Source: Saccharibacillus sp. CPCC 101409
GTDB taxonomy: Bacteria; Bacillota; Bacilli; Paenibacillales; Paenibacillaceae
Assembly: GCF_030518235.1 (NCBI RefSeq)
Contig: NZ_JAULSA010000002.1
Location: 372,001 to 436,000, forward strand
Length of the DNA stretch: 64,000 bases
Reading direction: 5' to 3'
A model generated the notes under the pieces. That model searched no databases. It was not told the DNA's origin and was given only the letters and a program-made list of their open reading frames with translations. Every line of letters starts with the position of its first letter. Position 1 is the first letter of the stretch. The position numbers were made by a program, and so were the translations under genes. Positions 37,942 to 49,549 of this stretch are shown here, one piece after another.

Positions 37942-37981
37942 AAACACCCGTGAACCGCCCAGGCGGATTCCGGGTGTTTTT
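37942..37981 (+). terminator. Intrinsic terminator after the alpha-galactoside importer
   Basis: AAACACCCG pairs with CGGGTGTTT, with an inner ACCGCC/GCGGAT stem, followed by TTTTT. Confidence 0.9.
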
Positions 37982-38032
37982 GGCTTGTTTTTTCCGGTGC
38001 ATCGGCAAACGCCGGACAAGCCGCGAAGAACG

Positions 38033-38061
38033 TAGACAAACTGCGCCGAATCGGCTATAGT
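38033..38061 (+). promoter_or_regulatory. Promoter of the ROK-maa operon
   Basis: TAGACA (38033-38038), a 17-base spacer and TATAGT (38056-38061). Close to the sigma-A consensus. Confidence 0.65.
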
Positions 38062-38077
38062 CAATCTTGTGATTTTA

Positions 38078-38100
38078 CTTTCGATAAGTATTATTGAAAG
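38078..38100 (+). promoter_or_regulatory. Palindromic operator before the ROK gene
   Basis: CTTTCGATAA and TTATTGAAAG flank GTA, giving a 23-bp palindrome with 9 of 10 positions matching. It lies about 10 bases after the expected transcription start, suited to repression by the ROK protein encoded next. Confidence 0.6.
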
Positions 38101-38149
38101 AGGAAACGCAAATCAGGATCGGCCCAGACCGTCAGAAGAAGGTGAGCGG

Positions 38150-39181
38150 ATGAACTCCGAAACGCACAGTTCGATCAAACTCAAGAAAATCAACGAAGAA
38201 TTGGTCCGGCGGGCGCTTCGATCGATGGAGTACGGCACCAAATCTTCGTTGTCGCAGGCGACCGGACTGAGCGTCGCCACCTGCGGCACGCTGCTGGGCG
38301 AGATGCTGCAGCGGGGCGAAGCGCTGGAAGAAGAACCGGAACAATCGAGCGGAGGCCGCCGGGCCCGGCGCTTTGTCTACAACGCGGACTATTCGTATAT
38401 CGCCTGCATCTGCGCCGTGTTCGAAGCCAAGCGCCCCAGGCTGATCTATGCCGTCGCCGATTCGGCGGGCCGGGTCTTGGAGCGGCGCTCCCGGGAAACG
38501 GCGGCCCTGGACGAGGAATCGATCGATACGCTGGTCGGCGTGCTGCTCGGGCGATACCCGCAGATCAAAGCGGTCGGCGTCGGCATTCCCGGGCTTGTGC
38601 ACGAAGGCGTGATCCATATTTGCGACGCGGCCGAATTGGTCGGCGTGCCGCTCGGACGCAGCCTGGAGCAGCGCTACGGCGTGAAAGTGACGGTCGAGAA
38701 CGATATGAATCTGACCGTATACGGGTTGTACCACGAGCAGGATTGGGAAGAACCGGGCACGCTGGCCGTGATGACGTTTATTCCGGGCTGCTTTCCCGGC
38801 GCGGGTCTGATGATCGACGGGCATATCCACCGGGGAGCAAGCCGCTTTGCGGGCGAAATTTCGTTTCTGCCGTTCGGCATCTCGCGGGAGCAGCAGCTGC
38901 GCCGGCTGGATATCCGGGAAACGTTTATCCCGCTGGCCGCGCATGCCGTGGCGAGTCTGGCCGCGATCGTTAACCCGCGGCTGTTGGCGCTGACGGGCGG
39001 CCAGGTGGCCGAAGAAGATCTTCCGGCGATTCGCGAGCGCTGCCTGGACGTCGTGCCCGCCGAGCATATGCCGGAACTGGTATGGCTGGAAGTTTCGATG
39101 GAACCTTATTTGCAAGGGTTGATCGCGATGACGCTGGAAAGCCTGTCGTACTCGCTCCGGCTTGTGGAGAAGCGTTACTGA
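38150..39181 (+). CDS. ROK-family transcriptional repressor
   Basis: A 343-residue protein of the NagC/XylR type. An N-terminal winged helix ([20 protein letters not shown]) is followed by a sugar-kinase-like fold with VGVGIPGLV and [11 protein letters not shown]. The normal ROK zinc motif (GHxxxxxxGxxCxCG) is not evident; [11 protein letters not shown] stands in that place, so it is probably a sugar sensor and not a kinase. ATG 38150 follows AAGGTGAG. It shares a transcript with the acetyltransferase. Confidence 0.88.
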   Translation: MNSETHSSIKLKKINEELVRRALRSMEYGTKSSLSQATGLSVATCGTLLGEMLQRGEALEEEPEQSSGGRRARRFVYNADYSYIACICAVFEAKRPRLIYAVADSAGRVLERRSRETAALDEESIDTLVGVLLGRYPQIKAVGVGIPGLVHEGVIHICDAAELVGVPLGRSLEQRYGVKVTVENDMNLTVYGLYHEQDWEEPGTLAVMTFIPGCFPGAGLMIDGHIHRGASRFAGEISFLPFGISREQQLRRLDIRETFIPLAAHAVASLAAIVNPRLLALTGGQVAEEDLPAIRERCLDVVPAEHMPELVWLEVSMEPYLQGLIAMTLESLSYSLRLVEKRY

Positions 39182-39203
39182 TGATAGAGGAGGATGTTTG
39201 AAA

Positions 39204-39800
39204 ATGACCCAACGTACCGAAAAAGAAAAAATGCTGGCCGGAGAGCTGTACAAAGCCTGGGACGAAGAATTGCGGAAGGAAAGCCTGCATGCGAAGAAGC
39301 TGATTCGTTTGTTCAACGCCACGACGGAAGAAGAACCGGAGCGGCGCGTCGAATTGTTGAAAGAACTGTTCGGTTCGACCGGGGAGAACATCCATATCGA
39401 ACCGACTCTGCGCGTCGATTACGGCATCCATATTCATGTGGGGGAAAACTTCTTCGCCAACTTCGACTGCACCATTCTCGATGTGTGCGAGGTGCGGATC
39501 GGGGACAACTGCATGCTGGCGCCGGGCGTGAGTATCTATACGGCGACGCACCCGATCGATCCTTACGAGCGCATCGCCGGTCCCGAACTCGGCAAGCCGG
39601 TCACGATCGGGAACAACGTCTGGATCGGCGGACGCGCGGTAATCAATCCGGGCGTGAAGATCGGCGACAACGCCGTGATCGCTTCGGGAGCGGTCGTGAC
39701 CAAGGATGTGCCGGCCAATACGATCGTCGGCGGCAATCCGGCGCGGGCGATCCGAACGATCGAAGTAAAGAAGCCGGAGCCGGAACAAGCAGGGAATTAA
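39204..39800 (+). CDS. maa: Maltose/sugar O-acetyltransferase
   Basis: A 198-residue left-handed beta-helix acetyltransferase of the maltose/galactoside O-acetyltransferase group. The N-terminal Mac domain begins [17 protein letters not shown]. Hexapeptide repeats run from about 75 to 185, with the catalytic His in [11 protein letters not shown] and the C-terminal GGNPARAIR. It transfers acetyl from acetyl-CoA to sugars, possibly detoxifying non-metabolised ones. Only 22 bases separate it from the ROK gene. Start chosen for GAGGAGG. Confidence 0.93.
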   Translation: MTQRTEKEKMLAGELYKAWDEELRKESLHAKKLIRLFNATTEEEPERRVELLKELFGSTGENIHIEPTLRVDYGIHIHVGENFFANFDCTILDVCEVRIGDNCMLAPGVSIYTATHPIDPYERIAGPELGKPVTIGNNVWIGGRAVINPGVKIGDNAVIASGAVVTKDVPANTIVGGNPARAIRTIEVKKPEPEQAGN

Positions 39801-39826
39801 AGAGAACAGCCGAGTAGGGCGAACGC

Positions 39827-39862
39827 AAAAAACACGGCGTGCGAGTTAGCGCACGCCGTGTT
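39827..39862 (-). terminator. Bidirectional-looking terminator overlapping a gene end
   Basis: AACACGGCGTGCG (39831-39843) and CGCACGCCGTGTT (39850-39862) form a perfect 13-bp stem with a 6-base loop. On the minus strand it is followed by TTTTTT. The loop contains the stop codon of the minus-strand gene, and one arm encodes its last residues. Confidence 0.92.
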
Positions 39863-40103
39863 CGTAATTATGAATAAACTGTCGTCCCGCCGCTCTCAGC
39901 CGGCAGTAGTCGGCAAAAGGAATATCTTCCCCGCCGTCCACGTTGATATACGAAATATTCGAAGCGTAACCGGATTCGTCCGCCTGCCGCAGCGCCGTCG
40001 AGAATTCGCCTTGACCGACGCCCAGACGCAGCGCCGTCGGGTCTTTCTCCCATTGAATCTCTTTCAAAATCTGGTACAGAAGATTAGTCGTTGCCATCTG
40101 CAT
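39846..40103 (-). CDS. Hypothetical protein, 85 residues
   Basis: A small soluble protein (ATTNLLYQILKEIQWEKDPT, NISYINVDGGEDIPFADYC) with no signal or membrane segment; the family is not recognised. The start is ATG 40103 or ATG 40097, both near an AAGGTGG site. The 3' end is built into the terminator hairpin. It is divergent from licT across a gap with three cre-like boxes, so it may respond to carbon source. Confidence 0.7.
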   Translation of the reverse strand: MQMATTNLLYQILKEIQWEKDPTALRLGVGQGEFSTALRQADESGYASNISYINVDGGEDIPFADYCRLRAAGRQFIHNYEHGVR

Positions 40104-40138
40104 CGCCACCTTCCCTGATTTTGTTCCTATTATGGAAG

Positions 40139-40286
40139 AAGAAAGCGTTATCATCTGTTAGAAATGTCACACTGAATCGAAAAAAACACTAAAAATTTAA
40201 AACGCTTTCTTTGCTCATTATACGCGGAAATAAAGAAAAGGGTTTCGGAAAAAAGAAAGAATTTTCGATAAAGAAAGCGCATACTT
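40139..40286. promoter_or_regulatory. Three cre-like boxes between the small gene and licT
   Basis: AAGAAAGCGTTATCAT (40139-40154) matches 15 of 16 cre positions. Two further boxes at 40196-40211 (minus) and 40271-40286 match 14 of 16. The last lies just before the licT -35 box. CcpA control of the divergent region is likely. Confidence 0.6.
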
Positions 40287-40291
40287 TTTAC

Positions 40292-40320
40292 TTGCCAAGC
40301 CTATTAAGTCATGCTATTCT
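40292..40320 (+). promoter_or_regulatory. Promoter of the licT-bgl operon
   Basis: TTGCCA (40292-40297), a 17-base spacer and TATTCT (40315-40320). The transcript would begin just before the RAT element. Confidence 0.65.
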
Positions 40321-40326
40321 GAATCT

Positions 40327-40410
40327 GGGATTGTTACTGAAAAGGCAAAACCCGAGACATGTCTTCGACGTGTTTTAGGTTTTGCCTTTTCGGTTTCAAT
40401 CCCTTTTTTT
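40327..40410 (+). terminator. RAT antiterminator and overlapping terminator before licT
   Basis: GGGATTGTTACTG followed by GGCAAAACC is the LicT-type ribonucleic antiterminator. It overlaps a terminator whose arms are 40340-40352 and 40378-40390 (13 bp), extended by GGGATTG/CAATCCC, and ends in seven T. Binding of LicT would block the terminator, so licT expression is autoactivated when beta-glucosides are present. Confidence 0.9.
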
Positions 40411-40465
40411 CGTGACGGTGCAGGATACCCGGCCGGCGAAGGGAGGCGCGAAGGAGGACGAGGGA

Positions 40466-41293
40466 ATGATTATCTGCAAGATCTTCAACAACAATGCGAT
40501 TATCGCCCGCGATTCGGGAAAGGAAGAGTTCGTGGTCATGGGCCGGGGCATCGCCTTCAAGAAAAGCGTGGGCGAAGCGGTGGACAAAGAGCGGATCGAG
40601 AAAATCTTCGTGCTCCAACAGAAAGAAGCGTCCGAGAAGTTCAAACGGCTGCTTGAAGACGTGCCCGCCGAAACGATCGCCGTGTGCAGCGACATTATCG
40701 AGTACGGCAAGAATATGCTCGGCGTGCCGCTCAGCGACTACATTTACGTCACGCTGACCGACCATCTGCACAATGTGTTCCGCATGGCCGACGAAGGGGT
40801 CGCCAACGTCAATCTGCTGCTGTGGGAGATCCGGCGTTTTTATCCCAAAGAATTCGGCATCGGGCTCAAGTCGCTGGAATTTATCGAATCCACGCTGGAC
40901 CGGAAGCTGCCCGAAGACGAAGCCGCCAATATCGCGCTGCATCTGATCAACGCCCAGCTGAACGCCGGCAATCCGAGAATGGCGAACGCGGTCGAGCAGA
41001 CGGAGAAGATCCAGGATATCCTGAACATCATCAAGTACAGCTACAATGCTCCGCTGAACGAACAGTCGGTAAGCTACGAACGGTTCGTGACGCATCTGCG
41101 CTTCTTTTTCCAGCGGATGGGCCGGGAGAAGAAAAGCGAACTGGAGGACGATTTCCTGCTGCGGCAGGTGCGCTCCAAGTACCGCAAAGCCTATGAATGC
41201 GCGGGCCGGATCGAGAAATATCTGCAAACCGAGCTGTCCAGCGAAGAGCGATTGTACCTGACGATTCACGTACACCGGGTAACGCGCGATTGA
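40466..41293 (+). CDS. licT: LicT/BglG-family transcription antiterminator
   Basis: A 275-residue protein. The N-terminal RNA-binding CAT domain (residues 1-56, ARDSGKEEFVVMGRGIAF) is followed by two PTS regulation domains. The PTS-phosphorylated histidines fit H100 and H159 in PRD1 and H210 and H268 in PRD2. It should bind the RAT hairpins found before itself and before bglP, controlled by EII-Bgl (negative) and HPr (positive). ATG 40466 follows GGAGG. Confidence 0.96.
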   Translation: MIICKIFNNNAIIARDSGKEEFVVMGRGIAFKKSVGEAVDKERIEKIFVLQQKEASEKFKRLLEDVPAETIAVCSDIIEYGKNMLGVPLSDYIYVTLTDHLHNVFRMADEGVANVNLLLWEIRRFYPKEFGIGLKSLEFIESTLDRKLPEDEAANIALHLINAQLNAGNPRMANAVEQTEKIQDILNIIKYSYNAPLNEQSVSYERFVTHLRFFFQRMGREKKSELEDDFLLRQVRSKYRKAYECAGRIEKYLQTELSSEERLYLTIHVHRVTRD

Positions 41294-41322
41294 AGGAAAT
41301 CGAAAACCGCATAATAACCCTT

Positions 41323-44920
<3,598 letters not shown>

Positions 44921-44962
44921 AACACGGAGCAGGGGCGAAATAGGGACGGAGCACCAAAAGAA

Positions 44963-44990
44963 GAACCGGTCGTTTGACCGGTTCCTCTTT
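44963..44990. terminator. Bidirectional terminator between bglH and a convergent gene
   Basis: GAACCGGTC (44963-44971), loop GTTT, GACCGGTTC (44976-44984). CTCTTT follows on the plus strand and CTTCTTTT on the minus strand. Confidence 0.85.
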
Positions 44991-45000
44991 GGCGTTTCGT

Positions 45001-45321
45001 TTAAAAATCGTTCCAGTTCCGCGCGCCGGTTTTCGCCGACGTCTGCTCTTTGGTCTGCATCTCCTCCAGCATCTCGATCGCTTTCAGCGTGCCGAGCAGC
45101 GAGTCGAACAGCAGAAGCGAATACTTTTCCTCGTTCAGCACCTGCGCTTTGAATTTGTCTTTCTCCGCGATAAACGATGCCGTTTCTTTCAGGTTCTTAT
45201 GCCGCGCTTCCAGATAAACGGCGGCCGTCGACAGCCACTGGGTAATCCTGCGGAAATCTTCGGCGCTTGCGACTTTGTCGCGCAGCTCTTCGCCCTCACG
45301 GGACAATGCATTCAGATTCAA
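45001..45321 (-). CDS. Hypothetical helical protein, 106 residues
   Basis: A small soluble, nearly all-helical protein rich in charged residues (LKETASFIAEKDKFKAQVLN). No family is recognised. The start is TTG 45321, 6 bases after AAGGAGGG. It converges on bglH and shares its terminator. Confidence 0.72.
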   Translation of the reverse strand: MNLNALSREGEELRDKVASAEDFRRITQWLSTAAVYLEARHKNLKETASFIAEKDKFKAQVLNEEKYSLLLFDSLLGTLKAIEMLEEMQTKEQTSAKTGARNWNDF

Positions 45322-45503
45322 GTGGAACCCTCCTTATATAGGCCTTGATTGCGCTTTCCTTTAGTTTACCAGAAACTACTGCTTTGTCCCAAGCCGGCGA
45401 GGAAATAGGCGCCGAATCTTATGCCTTTCCGGGAAAGAGCCGATATACGGGTAAGATCGGTTCGGGTATAATCAGGAAGCTGAATAACGGGAGGGGAAGC
45501 AAG

Positions 45504-46649
45504 ATCAAACAGAAATATGGGAAATTGCTGCCGCTGGTACTGCTGCTGGCGCTTGCCGCATGCGGGAATCCGGATTCGACGGGAAACGGTTCTTTGCTCC
45601 AGGGCGATCCGTCGCTGCTGAAGACGGAAGCGCCGGAAGCGGAGCAGCCGGCCCGAGCGGCAGGCGGTTCTTCCGGTCTGACGGACGGAACTTCGGAGCA
45701 GCCGCAGAAGCAGGATCAAGCGCAGACGCTAAAACTGCCGAACACGGCGAAAGACGAACAGGCCGAGCCGGAGAAGCAGGAAAGTGTTCCCGCCGACGAA
45801 ACGGCCGATGAACGCGGGACGTCTTATTGGAGAATCGCCGGGGGAGACGCCAATATTCGCTCGGCTCCCGATTATACGTCGGAGCCGGTTATGATCGGCC
45901 GCGAAGGACGGGATCTGGAGTACCTGCATGTGAAGTATTTCGATCCCCGGGATTCGAGGGTCTGGTATAACGTGCGAAGCGAAGAAGGACAGACCGGCTG
46001 GATCAGCGGCGCGGTCGTCTCGGCATCGGATGGTCAGTATGACGAGCAAAGCGAGCGGGAAGCGGACGAATACGCCGCGGTGTCCGAACCTGCCGTACAG
46101 TACCAAGTGCTGGAAAACGCGAATATCCGCCGCTCGCCTTCGATCGGCTCGGAATCGGCCGGTACGGTCGCCGCCGGAGCCGTGCTGGAAAGCGAGAACG
46201 AACAGCGCTACGATCCGTCCGACGGCCGCACCTGGTACCGGGTCGAGATTCCGTCCGGTATCGAAGGCTGGATTAGCGGAAAGCTGATTGTCGAGTATGG
46301 ATCTTCCGCGGAGTCGAGTTTGTATCAGGACGAGCCGACAGGCGTCTATTATGAAAACTGCGCGGCGGCCGAAGCGGCGGGAGCGGCTCCCGTATATGCG
46401 GACGATCCCGGCTACGCAAGCTGGCTGGACCGGGACAGCGACGGGATCGGCTGCGAAATTACCGATTGGGATTCGTACGACAGCGGGTATTCCGGCTCTG
46501 CGGATAGTTCTTCTTCTTCCGGCGCGGGTACGGTCTACTTTAAGAACTGTGCAGCCGCCAGAGCGGCCGGAGCCGCGCCTGTGTATGCCGGCGATCCGGG
46601 CTATTCGCGTAAATTGGATCGCGACGGCGACGGAATCGGCTGCGAGTAA
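45504..46649 (+). CDS. Lipoprotein with two SH3b and two Excalibur domains, apparent ATC start
   Basis: A 381-residue exported lipoprotein. If translation begins at ATC 45504 it reads xKQKYGKLLPLVLLLALAAC, a complete lipoprotein signal with C21 lipidated. GGGAGGGG lies 7 bases upstream, and no ATG, GTG or TTG stands nearby in frame. A Pro/Glu/Gln-rich spacer leads to two bacterial SH3 domains (about 105-175 and 195-265) and two Excalibur calcium-binding domains (YYENCAAAEAAGAAPVY, DRDSDGIGCE; again at the C-terminus). Probably cell-wall associated. The ORF is intact. Confidence 0.8.
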   Translation: MKQKYGKLLPLVLLLALAACGNPDSTGNGSLLQGDPSLLKTEAPEAEQPARAAGGSSGLTDGTSEQPQKQDQAQTLKLPNTAKDEQAEPEKQESVPADETADERGTSYWRIAGGDANIRSAPDYTSEPVMIGREGRDLEYLHVKYFDPRDSRVWYNVRSEEGQTGWISGAVVSASDGQYDEQSEREADEYAAVSEPAVQYQVLENANIRRSPSIGSESAGTVAAGAVLESENEQRYDPSDGRTWYRVEIPSGIEGWISGKLIVEYGSSAESSLYQDEPTGVYYENCAAAEAAGAAPVYADDPGYASWLDRDSDGIGCEITDWDSYDSGYSGSADSSSSSGAGTVYFKNCAAARAAGAAPVYAGDPGYSRKLDRDGDGIGCE

Positions 46650-46687
46650 AAGGCCGAAGAAGCCTCTTTTGCTTCTCCGGCTAGTGC

Positions 46688-46794
46688 CTTGTCAACACTA
46701 AAGGTAGGAATACGCTCCCCTGAGATTCGTACCTGAAGCGTGTACGAAGTCTCCGACGGAATCGCACCTAAAGCGTGTGCATTTCAGGAAAACG
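46688..46794 (+). repeat. Dispersed 107-bp structured element, copy B
   Basis: Aligns to the reverse complement of 8780-8887 over its whole length, most strongly over 46720-46794. It holds two related hairpin units: TTCGTAC/GTACGAA around CTGAAGCGT, and GCAC/GTGC around CTAAAGCGT. It lies between two convergent genes. Confidence 0.75.
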
Positions 46795-46851
46795 TAAACC
46801 TGTGATTAAGAGTTGAAAGGGTACTGGAATGCCTAATTGAATGGAACGTTC

Positions 46852-46879
46852 AAACGCCCCCGACTGCTCGGGGGCGTTT
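46852..46879. terminator. Hairpin terminator between convergent genes
   Basis: AAACGCCCCCGA (46852-46863), loop CTGC, and the exact 12-bp complement (46868-46879). T-runs are short on both sides. Confidence 0.75.
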
Positions 46880-46902
46880 CGTTAGGTGGTTGGAACGGCC
46901 GA

Positions 46903-48609
46903 TTATTTAATGCGCGTAATCTTAAAAGCTTCCCACGATCCCGCCACCTTGTCCTGCGTCGCTTCGAGGCGGCCGCCGGCGTTCAGGTTGGCCTGGACAT
47001 ACTTGCCGTTCGCCACGGCTTGAATGCCGTAATCGCCGTTGCCCGTGCCGACCAGGCGGAATTTCTCCCAGGTGCCGATCGACGCGCTGCGCGCCAGCAG
47101 TTGATTGCTTTCGTCGATCACGGCGCAGACGTATTTCTGATTGGCCATCGACTTGAACGAAACGGTGCCGTCGCTGTTATTTTCGAGTTTCAGCGTTTCC
47201 CATGCGCCGCCGAGCGAAGCGCGGCTGGCGATCAGCGGGGAAGCGCCGGCGTTGTCGGCTGTGACCACATTGTTGTTGCCGGAAGCGGTCAGGTAATATT
47301 CGCCGTTTGCGAGCGTGCTGCCGCTGCCCGTTCCGGTACCCGCATCGACTTTACCGGACGTATACGCTTTCACGATATTGTAAATCTGCGTGTTGACCCA
47401 GCCGTTTTGCGTGCCGACGTTCGACCACTTCTGACGGATCACGTCCGCTGAATCGCTGTTGATATTGACTTTTCCCGGATTGTGGTTGTAGATGCCCCAC
47501 GAATTGGTGCCGCCGGTGGACGCTGTGGATTTGTACGACCAGGTCGTCCAGTGCCAGCCTTCGCGGTTGAAGACGGAGAGTGTATTTTTCCAGGCCGCGT
47601 CCGATACGAACGAAGTGAATTCGCCGATAAAGGTCGGAACGCCGTAGTTATGACCGTTGATATCCGAGACTTTGCCGTCGATGTACGATTTCTGCCCCGC
47701 GGCGTCGTTGTCCATTCCCCATGGGTAGTAGTGATACTCGTAGACGACGTTCGTCCAACCGTAATCGCTCGGTCTCGGCAGATGGTCGGCGTCCCAGCAC
47801 GATTCCATAATCACGATATGTTCCGAATCCACCGCGCGGATGCGTTTGTAGATTTCGTTGTAGAAGTCCCACTGCTTTTTGCCGGTCAGTCCCGCTTTGA
47901 TGCCCGGTTCGTTCAGGATGTCGTAGCCGGCGACCGCCGGATTGCCTTTGTAATGCGCCGCGATCTGCTCCCACAGCTTCAGCGTTTTCTCGCGGTTGCC
48001 CGGGCTGTCGTACAGCTGGTTGCCGTCGTTGATCTCGCCCGAATGGTCCATGCCGTTCTGCGAGCCGAAAGCGCCGTGCATATCAAGGATGACGTAAATC
48101 CCGCGCTGGCGGCTGTTCTCCACGAACCAGTCGAGCCGCGACCAGGCATTCGATTTGAGATTTCCGTTGTCGTCGACGAGATTCATGTACGTAAACGGCA
48201 GCCGCACGACCGTCATGCCCATATTCGCCATATTGTCGAAATCCTGCGTTGTCCAGTAATTGTCTTCGTACACTTTGATCAGCTCGTCGCGCACCGACGC
48301 GCCGAATCGGTTCTTAAACGTATTCATCATCGTTTTCTGGTCGGGAGCGTCGGTCGGGTTCATCCAGTTCTCCTGCACCAGCCAGCCGCCGGCGTTGGTG
48401 CCGCGCAGATACACGGTATCGCCGCTGCCTTTGTTTTTACGGATCGTCGTACCGTTGGTCTTGAGAAAGTCGGCGTCGGCGATTCGTGAAGCCGCTTTCA
48501 CGGGATGACTGCCCAAGGAGCCGGTTCCCGACAGCATCAATCCGATCAGCAGCACGGCGGCCAGCGCGATACGCAATCCTCTTTTTGGACTTAAAACGTT
48601 TTTATACAC
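46903..48609 (-). CDS. Secreted GH5 glucanase with fascin-like beta-trefoil domain
   Basis: A 568-residue secreted enzyme. A signal peptide (RIALAAVLLIGLMLSG) is followed by a family 5 catalytic domain (about 45-410) with acid/base E234 in ILNEPG and nucleophile E330 in FIGEFTSF. The last 130 residues form a fascin-like beta-trefoil (GEYYLTASGNNNVV, repeated W-E-x-[FL] units) likely to bind sugar. Substrate is probably a beta-1,4 or beta-1,3 glucan. Start is GTG 48609 with AGGAGG. Confidence 0.9.
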   Translation of the reverse strand: MYKNVLSPKRGLRIALAAVLLIGLMLSGTGSLGSHPVKAASRIADADFLKTNGTTIRKNKGSGDTVYLRGTNAGGWLVQENWMNPTDAPDQKTMMNTFKNRFGASVRDELIKVYEDNYWTTQDFDNMANMGMTVVRLPFTYMNLVDDNGNLKSNAWSRLDWFVENSRQRGIYVILDMHGAFGSQNGMDHSGEINDGNQLYDSPGNREKTLKLWEQIAAHYKGNPAVAGYDILNEPGIKAGLTGKKQWDFYNEIYKRIRAVDSEHIVIMESCWDADHLPRPSDYGWTNVVYEYHYYPWGMDNDAAGQKSYIDGKVSDINGHNYGVPTFIGEFTSFVSDAAWKNTLSVFNREGWHWTTWSYKSTASTGGTNSWGIYNHNPGKVNINSDSADVIRQKWSNVGTQNGWVNTQIYNIVKAYTSGKVDAGTGTGSGSTLANGEYYLTASGNNNVVTADNAGASPLIASRASLGGAWETLKLENNSDGTVSFKSMANQKYVCAVIDESNQLLARSASIGTWEKFRLVGTGNGDYGIQAVANGKYVQANLNAGGRLEATQDKVAGSWEAFKITRIK

Positions 48610-48771
48610 ACAATCCCTCCTTTGATTTGACAACCATATCTTACAATTCCATGCAAAAATAAAGCCAGAACTTTTTTCGAAATCATTCTTTCGTAGCATT
48701 TTTAATAGATAATCCGGATAGAAAATAAATACTTTAGAACTATTTAAATGTAAAAATAATAACGTTTTCAA
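48610..48771 (-). promoter_or_regulatory. AT-rich upstream region of the GH5 gene with cre-like box
   Basis: This stretch is much more AT-rich than its surroundings and holds no gene. ATAATAACGTTTTCAA at 48756-48771 matches 15 of 16 cre positions. No confident -35/-10 pair was chosen. Confidence 0.4.
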
Positions 48772-48913
48772 GAAGCTGAACCGCTGTAACGAAGCTTCGT
48801 TCGCATACGTTCAATAAGTGAAAAAGGAACGGAAAGCGAACAGCTGCGTACATTGAAAGCAGAGAAGCCGTTTGCCGGAAAAATGCTTCTACATCAATCT
48901 GGAGGTGCGCGAA

Positions 48914-49114
48914 ATGGAAGAAACGGTCGTGATTGCGATTCATTTTACGGATGGGGAAGTACTGGAGCTGACGGTAAACGAAAAAGCGTTCGATACCCTG
49001 CCGGGCGAGATCACTTCGAAGAGCTGGGTAGAGATCGACGACAACTATATCAACACGGCGACGATCAAATATTTCTGGTTCTACGATGTGCGCGAAGACG
49101 AGGAAGAAGAGTGA
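48914..49114 (+). CDS. Hypothetical acidic protein, 66 residues
   Basis: A small beta-rich protein (TVVIAIHFTDGEVLELTVNE) ending in an acidic tail. No family is recognised. GGAGGTG precedes ATG 48914. Its TGA stop overlaps the GTG start of the next gene, so the two are coupled. Confidence 0.75.
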   Translation: MEETVVIAIHFTDGEVLELTVNEKAFDTLPGEITSKSWVEIDDNYINTATIKYFWFYDVREDEEEE

Positions 49115-49533
49115 GGAGACCGGGCGAGGAAGCAAGGCGATGGCTGCGCATCCGCGTCCTTTGCCTTGCCGCTTCGATCCTGCTGCTCGGACTTGCCGGC
49201 TGCGGAAAGCTCAGCCAAACCGTGTATAAAGCCGAGTCGAACGAATGGCGGGCGCAGCTGAAGGTTTCGGATAAGCAGCCGGACAGGATCGATTTGCGTA
49301 TCGAATATATCGGCGTGCCCGCAGGCACGTTCAATTATTTCGAATACGGTTTGACCAGTCCCGACGGCTCGGAAAGTTTTACAGGAACGGAGCAGGGATT
49401 TTCGTCGGCGGGGTTTAAACTGGAAAGAGGCATAATCGCCTCGCACGATTTTCTAGCGGGCAGCGAAGAAGGCGTGGAGCTGGAGATTAATGCGAACGGG
49501 CGGAAAGAAACGCTGCATTTGACTGCACGGTAA
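49111..49533 (+). CDS. Small lipoprotein, unknown function
   Basis: A 140-residue lipoprotein. After a basic N-terminus the hydrophobic segment ends in LAGC, the lipidation site. The mature part is predicted beta-sandwich (LKVSDKQPDRIDLRIEYIG). The start GTG 49111 overlaps the stop of the 66-residue gene by 4 bases. Confidence 0.78.
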   Translation: MRRPGEEARRWLRIRVLCLAASILLLGLAGCGKLSQTVYKAESNEWRAQLKVSDKQPDRIDLRIEYIGVPAGTFNYFEYGLTSPDGSESFTGTEQGFSSAGFKLERGIIASHDFLAGSEEGVELEINANGRKETLHLTAR

Positions 49534-49549
49534 AAAGGAGGCGAACAAG

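Noticed and set aside
46786-46801. cre-like 16-mer (14 of 16 positions)
   Set aside because: It lies between two convergent genes, next to repeat copy B, with no promoter to control.
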